Below, one piece after another: positions 27,595 through 37,771 of a DNA stretch of 64,000 bases; the stretch's first letter is position 1; every line of letters starts with the position of its first letter. Made by a program: the position numbers and the translations under genes. The stretch is from Peribacillus saganii (lineage in GTDB: Bacteria; Bacillota; Bacilli; Bacillales; DSM-1321). The notes beneath the pieces are model-generated. The model searched no databases and was not told the origin of the DNA. It saw nothing but the letters and a program-made list of their open reading frames with translations. The stretch is from NCBI RefSeq assembly GCF_003429095.1, contig NZ_QVTE01000040.1, positions 1 to 64,000 of the forward strand. The letters are read 5' to 3'.

Positions 27595-27945
27595 AAAAGC
27601 GAAAGCACCCTGTTAAAGGAACGTCGACGCCAGCACATCATCACAAAGCTGCCGCTTTGTTTCGTGCGATGTATCGATGACGAAGCGTTCCTTGCCCTGT
27701 GCAAGTCCGGCAAGCATAAGCCAAGCGCTGACAGAAAGGCGATTTTTGCCTTCCGAAGCGATTGGCTTATGTCCAGGGTTGTAACAGCACTTGGTCACAA
27801 CATTCGAGGCCGACTCTTAGATCGCCACGTCCTGTGGCAACGTAAGCATTTAGCAAGTCCTGTGCGTCGTGGCTTTATTTTACTCCGTAAAAAAAGTTGC
27901 TGGGCGCTGAAGCTAGATACGTGTACCTGTAACAAATTTTAATAT
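27595..27945. repeat. dispersed repeat type 1, full copy A
   Basis: About 350 bp beginning AAAAGCGAAAGCACCCTG and ending CGCTGAAGCTAGATACGTG. Inside are GGAACGTCG, a 10-bp stem CATAAGCCAA / TTGGCTTATG enclosing AGCGCTGACAG and AAGGC/GCCTT hairpins, and GCCACGTCCTGTGGC. Copy B at 53889-54170 shares all of these, and deleted versions occur at 37464, 52590 and 53340. It carries no credible protein. Confidence 0.85.
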
Positions 27946-27990
27946 CTTTTTCAAAAACCCTGGAAGAGTGAAGCTCTTATTCCAAGCTTT

Positions 27991-29724
27991 TTAACATTCC
28001 ACATCTTCATCAATTCCTATATGAGTAAACCTTGTAACATCAAAAAGTCCCATATCAGTTATTTTCAATTCCGGGATAACAGGCAAAGCCAAAAAGGAAA
28101 GGGTTAAAAAAGGGTTAAAGTGAGTGTTTGCTCCGATCACCTCAAGGGATGCAGTTAACAAGCCTAATTGCTCATAGACTTGGTCGTACGAAAGATCCGA
28201 CATAATCCCTGCAATCGGAAGTTGCAAAGAGGAGATCGTTTGTCCGTTTTGAATGACAACAATCCCGCCTTTAATTTCTCTTAATTTAAGGGCAGCGGTA
28301 ATCATATCTTCATCATTCGTGCCGGCAATGATTAAATTATGGGAGTCATGTGCAATCGAGCTTGCTATTGCACCTGATTTGAGGGCAAAACCTTTAACGA
28401 TTCCCAGACCTATATTTCCAGTCATATGGTGACGCTCAATCACCGCAAGTTTAAGATGATCTTTCTGAATGCAGGCTTGAAAGTACCCAGCCTCATCCGT
28501 TTTCGTTTCTTCAATCACATGTTTGGTCAAAAGACTGTTTGGAACTACTTGAATAATATTGGCCAAATTGGAGTTTAATTTGATTTGCAGCTGCTCCTTA
28601 GAAAATTCTTGAAATTGTACAGTACCTGCAAGGAATGGTGCCTGCCTATAGGTGGGCAGAACATCAATTTCAGCCACCTTACCATTATCAACGATAAGCT
28701 TTCCGTTTTTAAATACTTGAGCAATACTTACTGATTTAAGATCATCCAGAAATAGCAAGTCCGCTTTATACCCTGGGGCAACGGCTCCCAAGTGTTCAAG
28801 TCCAAAGCATTCAGCGGTATTGAGTGAAGCCATTTGGATTGCGGTTATGGGTTCTATTCCTTCAGTTATAGCTACCCGCACATTAAAATCTATGCTTCCT
28901 TCATGGAGGAGATCGTCCAAATGCTTGTCATCTGTCACAAAAACACAGCGGCGGGAGTTTTTCTCTGTTACAGCACCAATAATATTTTTCAGGTCCCTTG
29001 CAACCGTTCCTTCCCGGACCAACAAGTACATGCCCTTTTGAATCCTTTCCTTTGCTTCCTCCAGGGTAGTTGCTTCATGGTCTGTCCTGATTCCGGCGGA
29101 CATATAGGCATTTAGCTCCCGGGTTTTTAATCCCGCAGCATGGCCATCTACTTTTTTTCTGGCCTTGTGCGTTCCGCAAATTTTTTTCATCATGGAGGGG
29201 TCAACATTCATAACCGCAGGAGCGTTCATCACCTCCGCCAGCCCCAAAACCCGCGGATGACTTAGAAACGGTTCCAGATCCTCCATCTCAAGACTTGCCC
29301 CAGCGTTCTCAAACGGTGTTGCTGGAACACATGATGGGAGCATAAAGTAGAAATCAAACGGCAGATTTTCAGTGGAATCCAACATATATTGGATTCCTGC
29401 TGTCCCAATGACATTTGCGATTTCATGGGGATCAGCTATGATCGCCGTTACACCATGCATAAGCAGAACCTTTGCCAGCTCTGATGGAGTTATCATGGAT
29501 GATTCGATATGGACATGGCCATCAATAAAAGCAGGGGAGATGAATTTTCCTTTTGCATCGATGACTTTTAATCCTTCATAATGCCCGATACCGGCAATAA
29601 AGCCGTCTGCTATCGCAAGATCTTCTTCAATGATTTCACCATTAAAAACATCTATTATTTTTCCGTTTTTGATTACACAATCGGCAGGTTCCCCGCCGGA
29701 AGCTACTTTAATACGTCGTTCCAT
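27991..29724 (-). CDS. ade: adenine deaminase
   Basis: A 577-residue amidohydrolase that deaminates adenine to hypoxanthine in purine salvage and catabolism. Metal motif FIDGHVHIESSM (about 69-80), ADPHEIANV (about 101-109), the HAAGL and TDHEAT segments, and the C-terminal IAHDSHNLIIAGTNDEDM block all fit AdeC. The likely start is the ATG at 29724 (MERRIKVA); an ATG at 29736 and TTG at 29730 are possible because the AGGTGA site lies among them. It lies directly downstream of a decayed guanine deaminase gene in the same orientation. Confidence 0.93.
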   Translation of the reverse strand: MERRIKVASGGEPADCVIKNGKIIDVFNGEIIEEDLAIADGFIAGIGHYEGLKVIDAKGKFISPAFIDGHVHIESSMITPSELAKVLLMHGVTAIIADPHEIANVIGTAGIQYMLDSTENLPFDFYFMLPSCVPATPFENAGASLEMEDLEPFLSHPRVLGLAEVMNAPAVMNVDPSMMKKICGTHKARKKVDGHAAGLKTRELNAYMSAGIRTDHEATTLEEAKERIQKGMYLLVREGTVARDLKNIIGAVTEKNSRRCVFVTDDKHLDDLLHEGSIDFNVRVAITEGIEPITAIQMASLNTAECFGLEHLGAVAPGYKADLLFLDDLKSVSIAQVFKNGKLIVDNGKVAEIDVLPTYRQAPFLAGTVQFQEFSKEQLQIKLNSNLANIIQVVPNSLLTKHVIEETKTDEAGYFQACIQKDHLKLAVIERHHMTGNIGLGIVKGFALKSGAIASSIAHDSHNLIIAGTNDEDMITAALKLREIKGGIVVIQNGQTISSLQLPIAGIMSDLSYDQVYEQLGLLTASLEVIGANTHFNPFLTLSFLALPVIPELKITDMGLFDVTRFTHIGIDEDVEC

Positions 29725-29748
29725 TATCAATCTCATTCACCTGCTTAC

Positions 29749-30218
29749 CATTTTTTATGTTTGCTTGTGTCAATACAATACTTTTTTACTTGGTAAATGC
29801 CCGGCTTTAAAGGATTGATCATGATTTCCAATAAAATCTTTGATGTCATCGAACGCTGATCGATTAGGCCGCGCAATTTCTTCATAAGTAAAAGCCGATG
29901 TCGGCTTCATCTTCTTTTGTGCAAGCATAATAAACTGCCTTTAGCCAGGCCCATTATAAAGAACCAATGCATATTGGCCATGGTTCAGGACTAGAATAAA
30001 TTTCACAATCTGTCAGCTGATAATGTCCAAGGGATCTCCAGGCATTAATTGCCTGGACTTCCGTATGTGCAGTTGTATCATTTGAAGCTTCATTTATCCC
30101 GCTCCAATAATCTTGCCATCTTCACCACAATGGCTTCAAAGGGTCCCCCGCCATTTGTCAGGATAATTTTAGTATGCCAGTCGAATGGCATTTTCATAAA
30201 AACGCTATCTTATCATTC
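29749..30218 (-). pseudogene. guanine deaminase, multiply frameshifted
   Basis: Reading the minus strand through several one-base frame changes recovers a cytidine-deaminase-fold guanine deaminase (GuaD). Recoverable pieces in order are NGGGPFEAIVVK, NEASNDTTAHTEVQAIN, LGHYQLTDCEIYSS, EPWPICIGS, ADIGF, EEIARPN and a C-terminal KAGHLPSKKVLY-like stretch. The zinc Cys-x-x-Cys is spoiled (the first Cys is Trp) and stops interrupt the frame. The alanine of the usual HAE active-site motif is Thr. It precedes ade, so an ancestral guaD-ade purine unit has lost its first gene. Confidence 0.85.
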
Positions 30219-30422
30219 ACCTCTTGGCTTATTTAAAACATTTGATTCAACGAATTAAAGTTTAATGGTTAGATTTGTAACATGGTAACGTAGAGAAAAA
30301 TTTCTCACAAGTCTATTGTCAGATAAACTACCATAAAAGTTAAAAACCAACCTGCCGTTTTCAAAATCCCAAAAAGGGGAATAAGGATAGTAAATGTAAC
30401 TAAGTTAATTAGGAGAGATTTT

Positions 30423-31145
30423 ATGACAGTAAATACACAAACAAGTCAGTCCGAACGATTTGAAACTGCATTTAATAGAATTCACAAAGCACTAATGCAA
30501 ACCATAAAGAATGCACGAACAGATAAATTTATCGAACTTGTTAATAAAGGAAAAAGCCATGCATTTATTCGCTACTATGAGCCGGATCTTTGCCAATTCG
30601 CCAAGCTGAGAAATGCGCTTGTACACGAAAAAATAGAGGAAGGATATTACATCGCGGAACCACATGAGGATATTGTAAAGAAGATTGAAAAAATAGCAGA
30701 TGAATTTGAAAAACCGCAATCAGCCTTATCAGTAGCTACAAAACCTGTGTATTTCTTTCAGGAAGAGGATTATTTGTCAGATGTACTGAGGATTATTAAA
30801 AAGCATGCTCATACAAAATTTCCAATATACAATAAAAAGGGGGAGTATTCCTGGCTGTTAACGTCCACTAAGATTGTGCAGTATCTTGCGGACAACTTCT
30901 CAGATGAAAAATTGACAATTAACGCTGTCAGAGTAAAAGACCTTTATAATAATAAATATAAGCCTAACATTCTCTTTGTATCGCAAAATAGCACCATCTT
31001 TGAGGTTGAAGATATCTTTGAAGAATTTTATATCAAAAACAAAAAGATTGAGGGGGTGCTGATAACAAAAAATGGCTCACCATCTGAACAGCCTAACGGT
31101 ATCATTACATCACGGGATATGCTGGAGGTTGAATTTAGTGACTAG
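30423..31145 (+). CDS. CBS domain protein
   Basis: A 240-residue soluble protein. The N-terminal 90 residues are helical (KALMQTIKNARTDKFIELVNKG, split, and LRNALVHEKIEEGYYIAEPH, which resembles a HEPN-like or swt1-like helical domain). Residues about 110-240 hold a pair of degenerate CBS motifs (FFQEEDYLSDVLRIIKKH, TKFPIYNKKGEYSWLLTS, and IEGVLITKNG, GIITSRDML). CBS pairs bind adenine nucleotides to sense energy state. AGGAGA precedes the ATG. Function unknown; it stands alone, divergent from the purine unit. Confidence 0.75.
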   Translation: MTVNTQTSQSERFETAFNRIHKALMQTIKNARTDKFIELVNKGKSHAFIRYYEPDLCQFAKLRNALVHEKIEEGYYIAEPHEDIVKKIEKIADEFEKPQSALSVATKPVYFFQEEDYLSDVLRIIKKHAHTKFPIYNKKGEYSWLLTSTKIVQYLADNFSDEKLTINAVRVKDLYNNKYKPNILFVSQNSTIFEVEDIFEEFYIKNKKIEGVLITKNGSPSEQPNGIITSRDMLEVEFSD

Positions 31146-31193
31146 TGGTATTCCCAGTACAGCAGGGAGGAAGCTCCTTAAGAACAAGGAAAC

Positions 31194-31619
31194 TTACATC
31201 TTCCCTTTCCTTGCTGTGACAGAATTCATAACATAGTAACTGAGGATCAGTATTAGAATGGCTAAGGTATATAAAAGGGTGTTTACAGGGTTATTATGGT
31301 AAACAATGATTAAACGAATCATGGCGGTAATACCGATATAAAGAAAATAGCGGATAGGAAAATGATAATCTTCCTGAAAATATTTAACGATCATGGCAAT
31401 AAATTCAAAGTATAGGAAAAAGATTAAGATTCGCTCAAGAAGCTCATAGTGGGAATCTACTCCTGGCTGCATGATGGATACATAAATAAAATAGACAATT
31501 TCCTTGCCAAGCAACACTGATAAAGTTATTCCAAGGCAAACCAAAGCAGTATTTAAGATAAATTGAAGGGAAACCGAAATTTGCTGGTTCAGCTTCTTTT
31601 TTTTGTTTTCACGTACCAT
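31194..31619 (-). CDS. psiE: PsiE-family phosphate-starvation-inducible membrane protein
   Basis: A 141-residue membrane protein with four hydrophobic segments (about 17-42, 64-82, 90-107 and 112-132) and the PsiE-type ILIFFLYFEFIAMIVKYF and FPIRYFLYIGITAMIR segments. PsiE is induced by phosphate starvation in enterobacteria; its molecular role is not known. GAGGAG lies just before the ATG. It is convergent with the CBS gene and shares a short intergenic region. Confidence 0.82.
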   Translation of the reverse strand: MVRENKKKKLNQQISVSLQFILNTALVCLGITLSVLLGKEIVYFIYVSIMQPGVDSHYELLERILIFFLYFEFIAMIVKYFQEDYHFPIRYFLYIGITAMIRLIIVYHNNPVNTLLYTLAILILILSYYVMNSVTARKGKM

Positions 31620-31704
31620 TTAACTCCTCCTCGGGGGCAAACTTGACAGAGATATTATACCTCTTTTAAATAAACTCAATGTAAATATGAACCACCAATT
31701 ATGT

Positions 31705-31746
31705 AAAACGCCTGAATCCTAAATCAAGGCAGATTCAAGCGTTTTT
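31705..31746. terminator. terminator of the lactonase gene
   Basis: Stem AAAACGCCTGAATC / GATTCAAGCGTTTT with one mismatch, active on the minus strand and possibly on the plus strand (GCGTTTTT). Confidence 0.7.
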
Positions 31747-31753
31747 CGGTTTA

Positions 31754-32806
31754 TTACTTCAAAAATTTAACACAAACAGGGAATGGAACAGATACATTTG
31801 ATTGGAGCAGAGTTAGCTTCCCTGACTCCCTGTCTCTTTTAAACAACACGATATTGCTTGTTTCCTGATTTGAGGCAACAAGGAATTCCTCGGATGGATC
31901 AAGTACAAAATCTCTTGGCCATGCTCCTTCAGTTGAAGTATGTTCTACAAAAGAAAGCTTTCCATTATCTTGATTGACATGAAATAGTGCTATGCTGTCG
32001 TGCCCCCGATTTGCCGCATATATATATCGGCCATCTGAAGATATATGAATCGCACTTCCTTGGTTATTTTTGGTAAAATCATCAGGAATCGCTGATATAT
32101 ACTGCAATTCAGAAAAGGTCCCATTTTCCTGATCATATTCCAGCCCGATAACCTCAGAGCTTAGCTCTGTCATGACGTACGCGAATTTCCCATTAGGATG
32201 AAACACCAGATGCCTAGGCCCGCTCCCAGGAGTAAAGGTAAACGAATTTGCTTCGTGTAACGAATGCCCTGCTACTTTATATGTAATGAGCTTATCTATG
32301 CCTAAATCAATTGCAGCCACAAATTTTTCATCTGGAGTAAAGCCTGAATAATGAGCATGAGGTTTTTCCTGCCTCTCAGCATTTGGACCTGAACCTGTAT
32401 GTTCTTTAACCGAAACAGCGGAAAAAATCGTACCATTCTCACTGTTCACAGCATAAGATTCAATTGTTCCTCTGTGATAATTTGCTGTAACTGCCATGCT
32501 GTTATCCTTATTAATGCTCACATGGCAAGGTGAAGCGCCCATCGTAAAATGCTGATTAACAGCTTTCAGATCCCCATTTGCGCTGTTAATGGTATAAGAA
32601 GCTATACCTCCATTTTCTCCGTTTTTTGCCACTGAATATAAAAATTTATTATCTTTGCTGATTGTTACATATGTAGGATTTTCGAGCTCTGCAGCAGCTT
32701 TAACTTCTTGTAGTTCACCTTTTTCCGCATCGAGGGTAAAAGAATAAATTCCTTTGCTATCACCCTTTGTATACGTTCCGATATATCCTATGTATTTTTT
32801 CGGCAA
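31754..32806 (-). CDS. 6-phosphogluconolactonase-like beta-propeller protein (YkgB type)
   Basis: A 350-residue seven-bladed propeller of the lactonase family PF10282. N-terminal YIGYIGTYTKGDSKGIY, central YSGFTPDEKFVAAIDLG and FTPGSGPRHLVFHPNGKFAY, and C-terminal EGAWPRDFVLDPSEEFLVA are typical repeats. B. subtilis YkgB, of the same family, hydrolyses 6-phosphogluconolactone in the pentose phosphate pathway. ATAACCTCC on the plus strand gives AGGAGGT before the ATG. It is a single-gene unit with its own terminator. Confidence 0.85.
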   Translation of the reverse strand: MPKKYIGYIGTYTKGDSKGIYSFTLDAEKGELQEVKAAAELENPTYVTISKDNKFLYSVAKNGENGGIASYTINSANGDLKAVNQHFTMGASPCHVSINKDNSMAVTANYHRGTIESYAVNSENGTIFSAVSVKEHTGSGPNAERQEKPHAHYSGFTPDEKFVAAIDLGIDKLITYKVAGHSLHEANSFTFTPGSGPRHLVFHPNGKFAYVMTELSSEVIGLEYDQENGTFSELQYISAIPDDFTKNNQGSAIHISSDGRYIYAANRGHDSIALFHVNQDNGKLSFVEHTSTEGAWPRDFVLDPSEEFLVASNQETSNIVLFKRDRESGKLTLLQSNVSVPFPVCVKFLK

Positions 32807-33024
32807 TGAGATAACCTCCTTGTGTATGATGCATACATTTTACCATACTGCCGTTTGAATCCAAGAAAACTGTCTCTTTTTGTGTCTTTAATACTTGAAG
32901 CCTGCGTTGGCGTTAGACTTAAACTGGCTGATAAAACCATTAGCATTAATACTTTTTCAACAAGCTTTCAAGACAGCTGCTTAGACTCTTTGTGATTTTG
33001 GTCTGTTTTGTGGGTAAGAATGAT

Positions 33025-33060
33025 ATTAATGGTATGAGAATATGGAAACCATTAATTTTT
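33025..33060 (+). terminator. leader terminator of glpK (candidate GlpP antitermination site)
   Basis: ATTAATGGT (33025-33033) pairs with ACCATTAAT (33048-33056), followed by TTTT, about 50 bases before the glpK start. In B. subtilis the glp mRNAs carry leader terminators that GlpP with glycerol-3-phosphate overrides; the position fits. Confidence 0.7.
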
Positions 33061-33097
33061 GAAAAAGAACCTTATTACCTTTACATAATCTTTATAA

Positions 33098-34600
<1,503 letters not shown>

Positions 34601-34718
34601 TTAAATATTATATATCGAAACCTTAGCAGATTTATGGGATACACGGAAAAAGAAGAATTAATATGATTTCCACGGAATTGTGGTCCGTTTTCAGTGAATT
34701 ATTTTTATCAGCCCGGAA

Positions 34719-34748
34719 TTGATATTTTTGCTTTATAGCGAATGTTAT
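34719..34748 (+). promoter_or_regulatory. probable glpD promoter
   Basis: TTGATA (34719-34724) and TGTTAT (34743-34748) are 18 bases apart and lie upstream of the leader terminator. A cre-like sequence with two mismatches lies at 34679-34693. Confidence 0.45.
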
Positions 34749-34790
34749 GGTTACTATAGTCGCAGCTAAGAACTAGAACTGAAAAAATCA

Positions 34791-34851
34791 GAGACCATAA
34801 AAGCACTATCAATGCACTGATCTTGTTCTTTGATGGTCTCATTTTTCTTTT
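34791..34851 (+). terminator. leader terminator of glpD (GlpP antitermination site)
   Basis: GAGACCATAAAAG pairs with CTTTGATGGTCTC (12 of 13), with a 24-nt loop, then ATTTTTCTTTT. It lies between the promoter and the glpD start, as in the B. subtilis glpD leader where GlpP acts. Confidence 0.85.
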
Positions 34852-34930
34852 ACAAGCCATATGTTGGAGAGATACAGCTTTTGGGTACACCAATTATAGA
34901 CAGATGTCACAGCAAAAGGAGGAGACCCTT

Positions 34931-36580
34931 ATGCGATTTTCAAATAAATTCCGAAACGAACAAATTGAACATTTAAAAAAGGAAAAGTTTGATGTAGTCG
35001 TTATTGGCGGCGGGATTACAGGTGCCGGTATCGCACTTGATGCTGCAAGCAGAGGATTGAAAGTAGCACTGGTGGAAATGCAGGATTTTGCTTCAGGTAC
35101 ATCCAGCCGGTCTACCAAACTAGTACATGGCGGTCTTCGTTACTTAAAACAGTTAGAGGTCAAATTGGTCGCAGAAGTGGGGAAGGAAAGAGCAATTGTT
35201 TTTGAAAACGGGCCACATGTTACCACTCCGGAATGGATGCTTCTACCGTTACACAAAGGCGGAACGTTTGGCAAGTTTAGTACATCTATGGGCCTTCGAG
35301 TTTATGATTTTCTGGCAGGAGTGAAAAGGAGCGAACGAAGGAGAATGCTGGATGCCGCTGAAACTCTTTTACGTGAACCACTATTGAAAAAATCAGGACT
35401 TAAAGGAGGGGGACTCTACGTTGAATACCGAACAGATGACGCCCGCTTAACAATAGAAGTAATGAAAGCTGCAGTTAACAAAGGTGCAATTCCTCTAAAT
35501 TACACCAAGGTTGAAAAACTTCTTTATCAAAACGGAAAAGCTGCAGGTGTGCAGGCTGAAGATTTGCTATCGGGAACTAAGTTTAATATCTTTGGCAGGA
35601 AGATAATCAATGCTGCGGGTGCTTGGGTTGACTTTATCAGGGAGAAAGATGATTCAAAAACTGGTAAAACACTGAAGTTATCGAAAGGTGTGCACATTGT
35701 GATCGATCAGTCGAGGTTCCCGCTCAGGCAGGCCGTTTATTTTGATACCCCTGATGGCCGCATGATCTTTGCTATTCCAAGGAATGGCAAAGCATATGTC
35801 GGAACAACTGATACTTTTTATGATGGTGATCCTGCCATCCCAGCCATGACAGCGGCCGAACGGGATTATTTACTGGAAGCCATTCATTATATGTTTCCAG
35901 AAGCTGCTATTGCCCCAAATGATATCGAATCAAGCTGGGCTGGGGTGCGGCCGCTTATTTATGAAGAAGGGAAGAACCCTTCCGAGATATCACGCAAAGA
36001 TGAAATTTGGGAGTCGGTAACCGGGCTTGTAACCATTGCTGGCGGAAAATTGACCGGCTATCGCAAAATGGCAGAAACCGTAGTAGATCTGGTTATCAAC
36101 CAACTTGCAAGTGAAACGAATCGCTCCTACCCAAAAAGCAATACCAGGAATATGCCGATTTCCGGCGGTGAGGTCGGCGGCTCCGCGAATTTTCCAGAAT
36201 TCATCAAAGAGCAAATTAAGAACGGTGTTAAGGCTGGATTATCTTCAATGGAATCAGAACAAATCATCCGCATGTACGGTTCCAACGCACATCTTTTGTA
36301 TAATATTTCACAAAGTGAACGGAATAGACATGTATTGCCTTTGAAACTATTTGCACAACTGCAATACGCACTAGACTATGAAATGGCGGCAACTCCACTG
36401 GATTTCTTTTTTAGAAGGACGGGAGCACTGTTATTTGATATAGAAGCAGTTCAAAAATACAAAATGGCTGTGATCAATTATTTTGCAGAATATTTTCATT
36501 GGAGCGAAAAAATAAAAGAGTACAGGGCTGCTGAATTGGATGCGGAAATAATCAACGCAACAAAATTGGGGGGAAAATGA
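34931..36580 (+). CDS. glpD: aerobic glycerol-3-phosphate dehydrogenase
   Basis: A 549-residue FAD enzyme at the inner face of the membrane that oxidises sn-glycerol-3-phosphate to dihydroxyacetone phosphate and passes electrons to quinone. FAD dinucleotide motif VVIGGGITGAGIALDAA (about 22-38), SSRSTKLVHGGLRYL (about 57-71), and a C-terminal helical domain. The ATG at 34931 follows AAAGGAGGAGA; the longer frame from 34823 runs through the leader terminator and is not used. With glpK it forms the glycerol-use pathway. Confidence 0.96.
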   Translation: MRFSNKFRNEQIEHLKKEKFDVVVIGGGITGAGIALDAASRGLKVALVEMQDFASGTSSRSTKLVHGGLRYLKQLEVKLVAEVGKERAIVFENGPHVTTPEWMLLPLHKGGTFGKFSTSMGLRVYDFLAGVKRSERRRMLDAAETLLREPLLKKSGLKGGGLYVEYRTDDARLTIEVMKAAVNKGAIPLNYTKVEKLLYQNGKAAGVQAEDLLSGTKFNIFGRKIINAAGAWVDFIREKDDSKTGKTLKLSKGVHIVIDQSRFPLRQAVYFDTPDGRMIFAIPRNGKAYVGTTDTFYDGDPAIPAMTAAERDYLLEAIHYMFPEAAIAPNDIESSWAGVRPLIYEEGKNPSEISRKDEIWESVTGLVTIAGGKLTGYRKMAETVVDLVINQLASETNRSYPKSNTRNMPISGGEVGGSANFPEFIKEQIKNGVKAGLSSMESEQIIRMYGSNAHLLYNISQSERNRHVLPLKLFAQLQYALDYEMAATPLDFFFRRTGALLFDIEAVQKYKMAVINYFAEYFHWSEKIKEYRAAELDAEIINATKLGGK

Positions 36581-36809
36581 GTTTCTTATAATAAAGCAGT
36601 TGGAAAAATAAAAATTAACTTCAGTTTTTGACATGGAAATCAAATCGGCACAAAAAATAAGCATCATCCTAGAAAATAATGATTTAGAACTGTAACCATG
36701 GGGAAAAAATGACCCTTTAATTCCTCTTAACATCTTGATTTTTAGTTTCTAATGTTCAAAAGGCGGGAAGTATGAACAAGAGAGAAGATTAGGAGGTCTT
36801 TGGCACTTT

Positions 36810-37463
36810 ATGATTTATCCAACAATATTTTTTAAATTACTTATCGGGCTTGTTGCCCTTGTTTTTGTGACTAGACTGTTAGGTAAAAAACATATGTCCC
36901 AGGTCACACCTTTTGATTTTGTTTATGCTTTGATTCTTGGAGGAACCGTTGAAGAAACCATTTACCATCAGGATCATACAATTCCGCAAATGCTCTTTTC
37001 GATAGCAGTCTGGGGTGTGCTGATTTATTCAGTTGAAAAACTTACGCAACGATTTGATAAATTAAGGCGCCCTTTAAAAGGAAGCAGCCAGATATTAATA
37101 AACGATGGAAAGGTTAGTATTAAAGAGCTTGAAAGAGCAAATCTTGAACTGGAAGAGCTAAGAGGTATGCTCCGCCAAAAAGATATTTTTTCATTAAAGT
37201 CCGTAAAATATGTATTTCTGGAAACGAGCGGTGAGATAAGTGTCATGAAATATAAAGACCAAGAGGAGACAGAAGAACCGTCCATCCTATTGGTAGATGA
37301 AGGCCGTATATTGGAACACAATCTTGAAATTGCCGGTAAAGATACAGATTGGCTCATGAATGGCCTATCGAAAGAAGGAATCAGTGATATTAAAGATATT
37401 TATTATGCTGAGTGGTCGATACCTGAAGGATTTTTTATTAAAAAATTTGAGCATTGCATATAA
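36810..37463 (+). CDS. DUF421 (YetF-type) membrane protein
   Basis: A 217-residue protein with three N-terminal membrane helices (about 5-22, 35-50 and 58-78) containing LLGKKHMSQVTPFDFVYALILG, the DUF421 signature, followed by a cytoplasmic domain with LINDGKVSIKELERANLELEEL-like region (split at about 98-115). B. subtilis has several spore-associated and vegetative paralogues of unknown biochemical role. AGGAGG lies 12 bases before the ATG, a long gap, but no better start is seen. Confidence 0.85.
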   Translation: MIYPTIFFKLLIGLVALVFVTRLLGKKHMSQVTPFDFVYALILGGTVEETIYHQDHTIPQMLFSIAVWGVLIYSVEKLTQRFDKLRRPLKGSSQILINDGKVSIKELERANLELEELRGMLRQKDIFSLKSVKYVFLETSGEISVMKYKDQEETEEPSILLVDEGRILEHNLEIAGKDTDWLMNGLSKEGISDIKDIYYAEWSIPEGFFIKKFEHCI

Positions 37464-37550
37464 GAAAAGTTCAAGCTCCCTGTCTTAAGGAAGTACGCTT
37501 AAGATTGTCACGTACGCTGGAGCTAGACATCTGTACTTATTATGAAGGGT
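37464..37550. repeat. dispersed repeat type 1, internally deleted copy C
   Basis: Starts GAAAAGTTCAAGCTCCCTG and TTAAGGAAGTACG, like the left end of copies A and B, and ends CGCTGGAGCTAGACATCTG, like their right end, with the hairpin core missing. AGCTCC and GGAGCT of the two ends are inverted. Confidence 0.75.
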
Positions 37551-37571
37551 ATTTTCTAACTCTAATAAAAC

Positions 37572-37600
37572 AAAAATGCCAGCATCCAGGCTGGCGTTTT
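37572..37600. terminator. bidirectional terminator, strongest on the minus strand
   Basis: GCCAGC / GCTGGC stem; on the minus strand it is followed by ATTTTTGTTTT, so it would end the tRNA-like transcript. On the plus strand GTTTT follows, which may serve the DUF421 gene. Confidence 0.8.
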
Positions 37601-37620
37601 CAATTTATAGAAGGGCAAAA

Positions 37621-37706
37621 GGACTTGGCGGGACTTAAACCCGCAAAAAACACATGCAGTTTTTCTGGCAAACTGCCGGTTGCTCTGTTCTTTGAGCTAC
37701 AAGCCC
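37621..37706 (-). ncRNA. tRNA-like RNA with long variable arm (pseudo-tRNA)
   Basis: The 86-nt minus strand folds as a class II tRNA: acceptor GGGCTTG / CAAGTCC (one G-U pair), U8 and A9, D-arm GCTC / GAGC with loop AAAGAACA, variable arm AAAAC / GTTTT, T-arm GCGGG / CCCGC with loop TTTAAGT. It is unlike a normal tRNA: the D-loop lacks GG, T-loop C56 is U, the anticodon stem has two mismatches, position 33 is not U, and CCA is not encoded. In canonical register the loop is CAGTTTG; a competing 7-bp stem GCAGTTT / AAACTGC gives loop GCCAGAA. A minus-strand terminator follows. It recalls the pseudo-tRNA known as tRNA-Other in Bacillus cereus; homology is untested. Confidence 0.65.
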
Positions 37707-37771
37707 TATATACAGTTTTTGCTGGTTAGAGAAAAATATACCTAAGAATTACATAAACATAAATTCGTTAA

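Noticed and set aside
30038-30056. Hairpin CCAGGCA / TTGCCTGG resembling a terminator or riboswitch stem
   Set aside because: It lies within recognisable guanine deaminase remains and has no T-run; it arises from decayed coding sequence.
30049-30258. 69-codon plus-strand open frame
   Set aside because: It is the antisense of the guanine deaminase remains and has no ribosome site.
37621-37706. tRNA-like fold read on the plus strand
   Set aside because: The acceptor would contain an A-C mismatch and U8/A9 would be lost; the minus strand gives a G-U pair, canonical U8/A9 and a following terminator.
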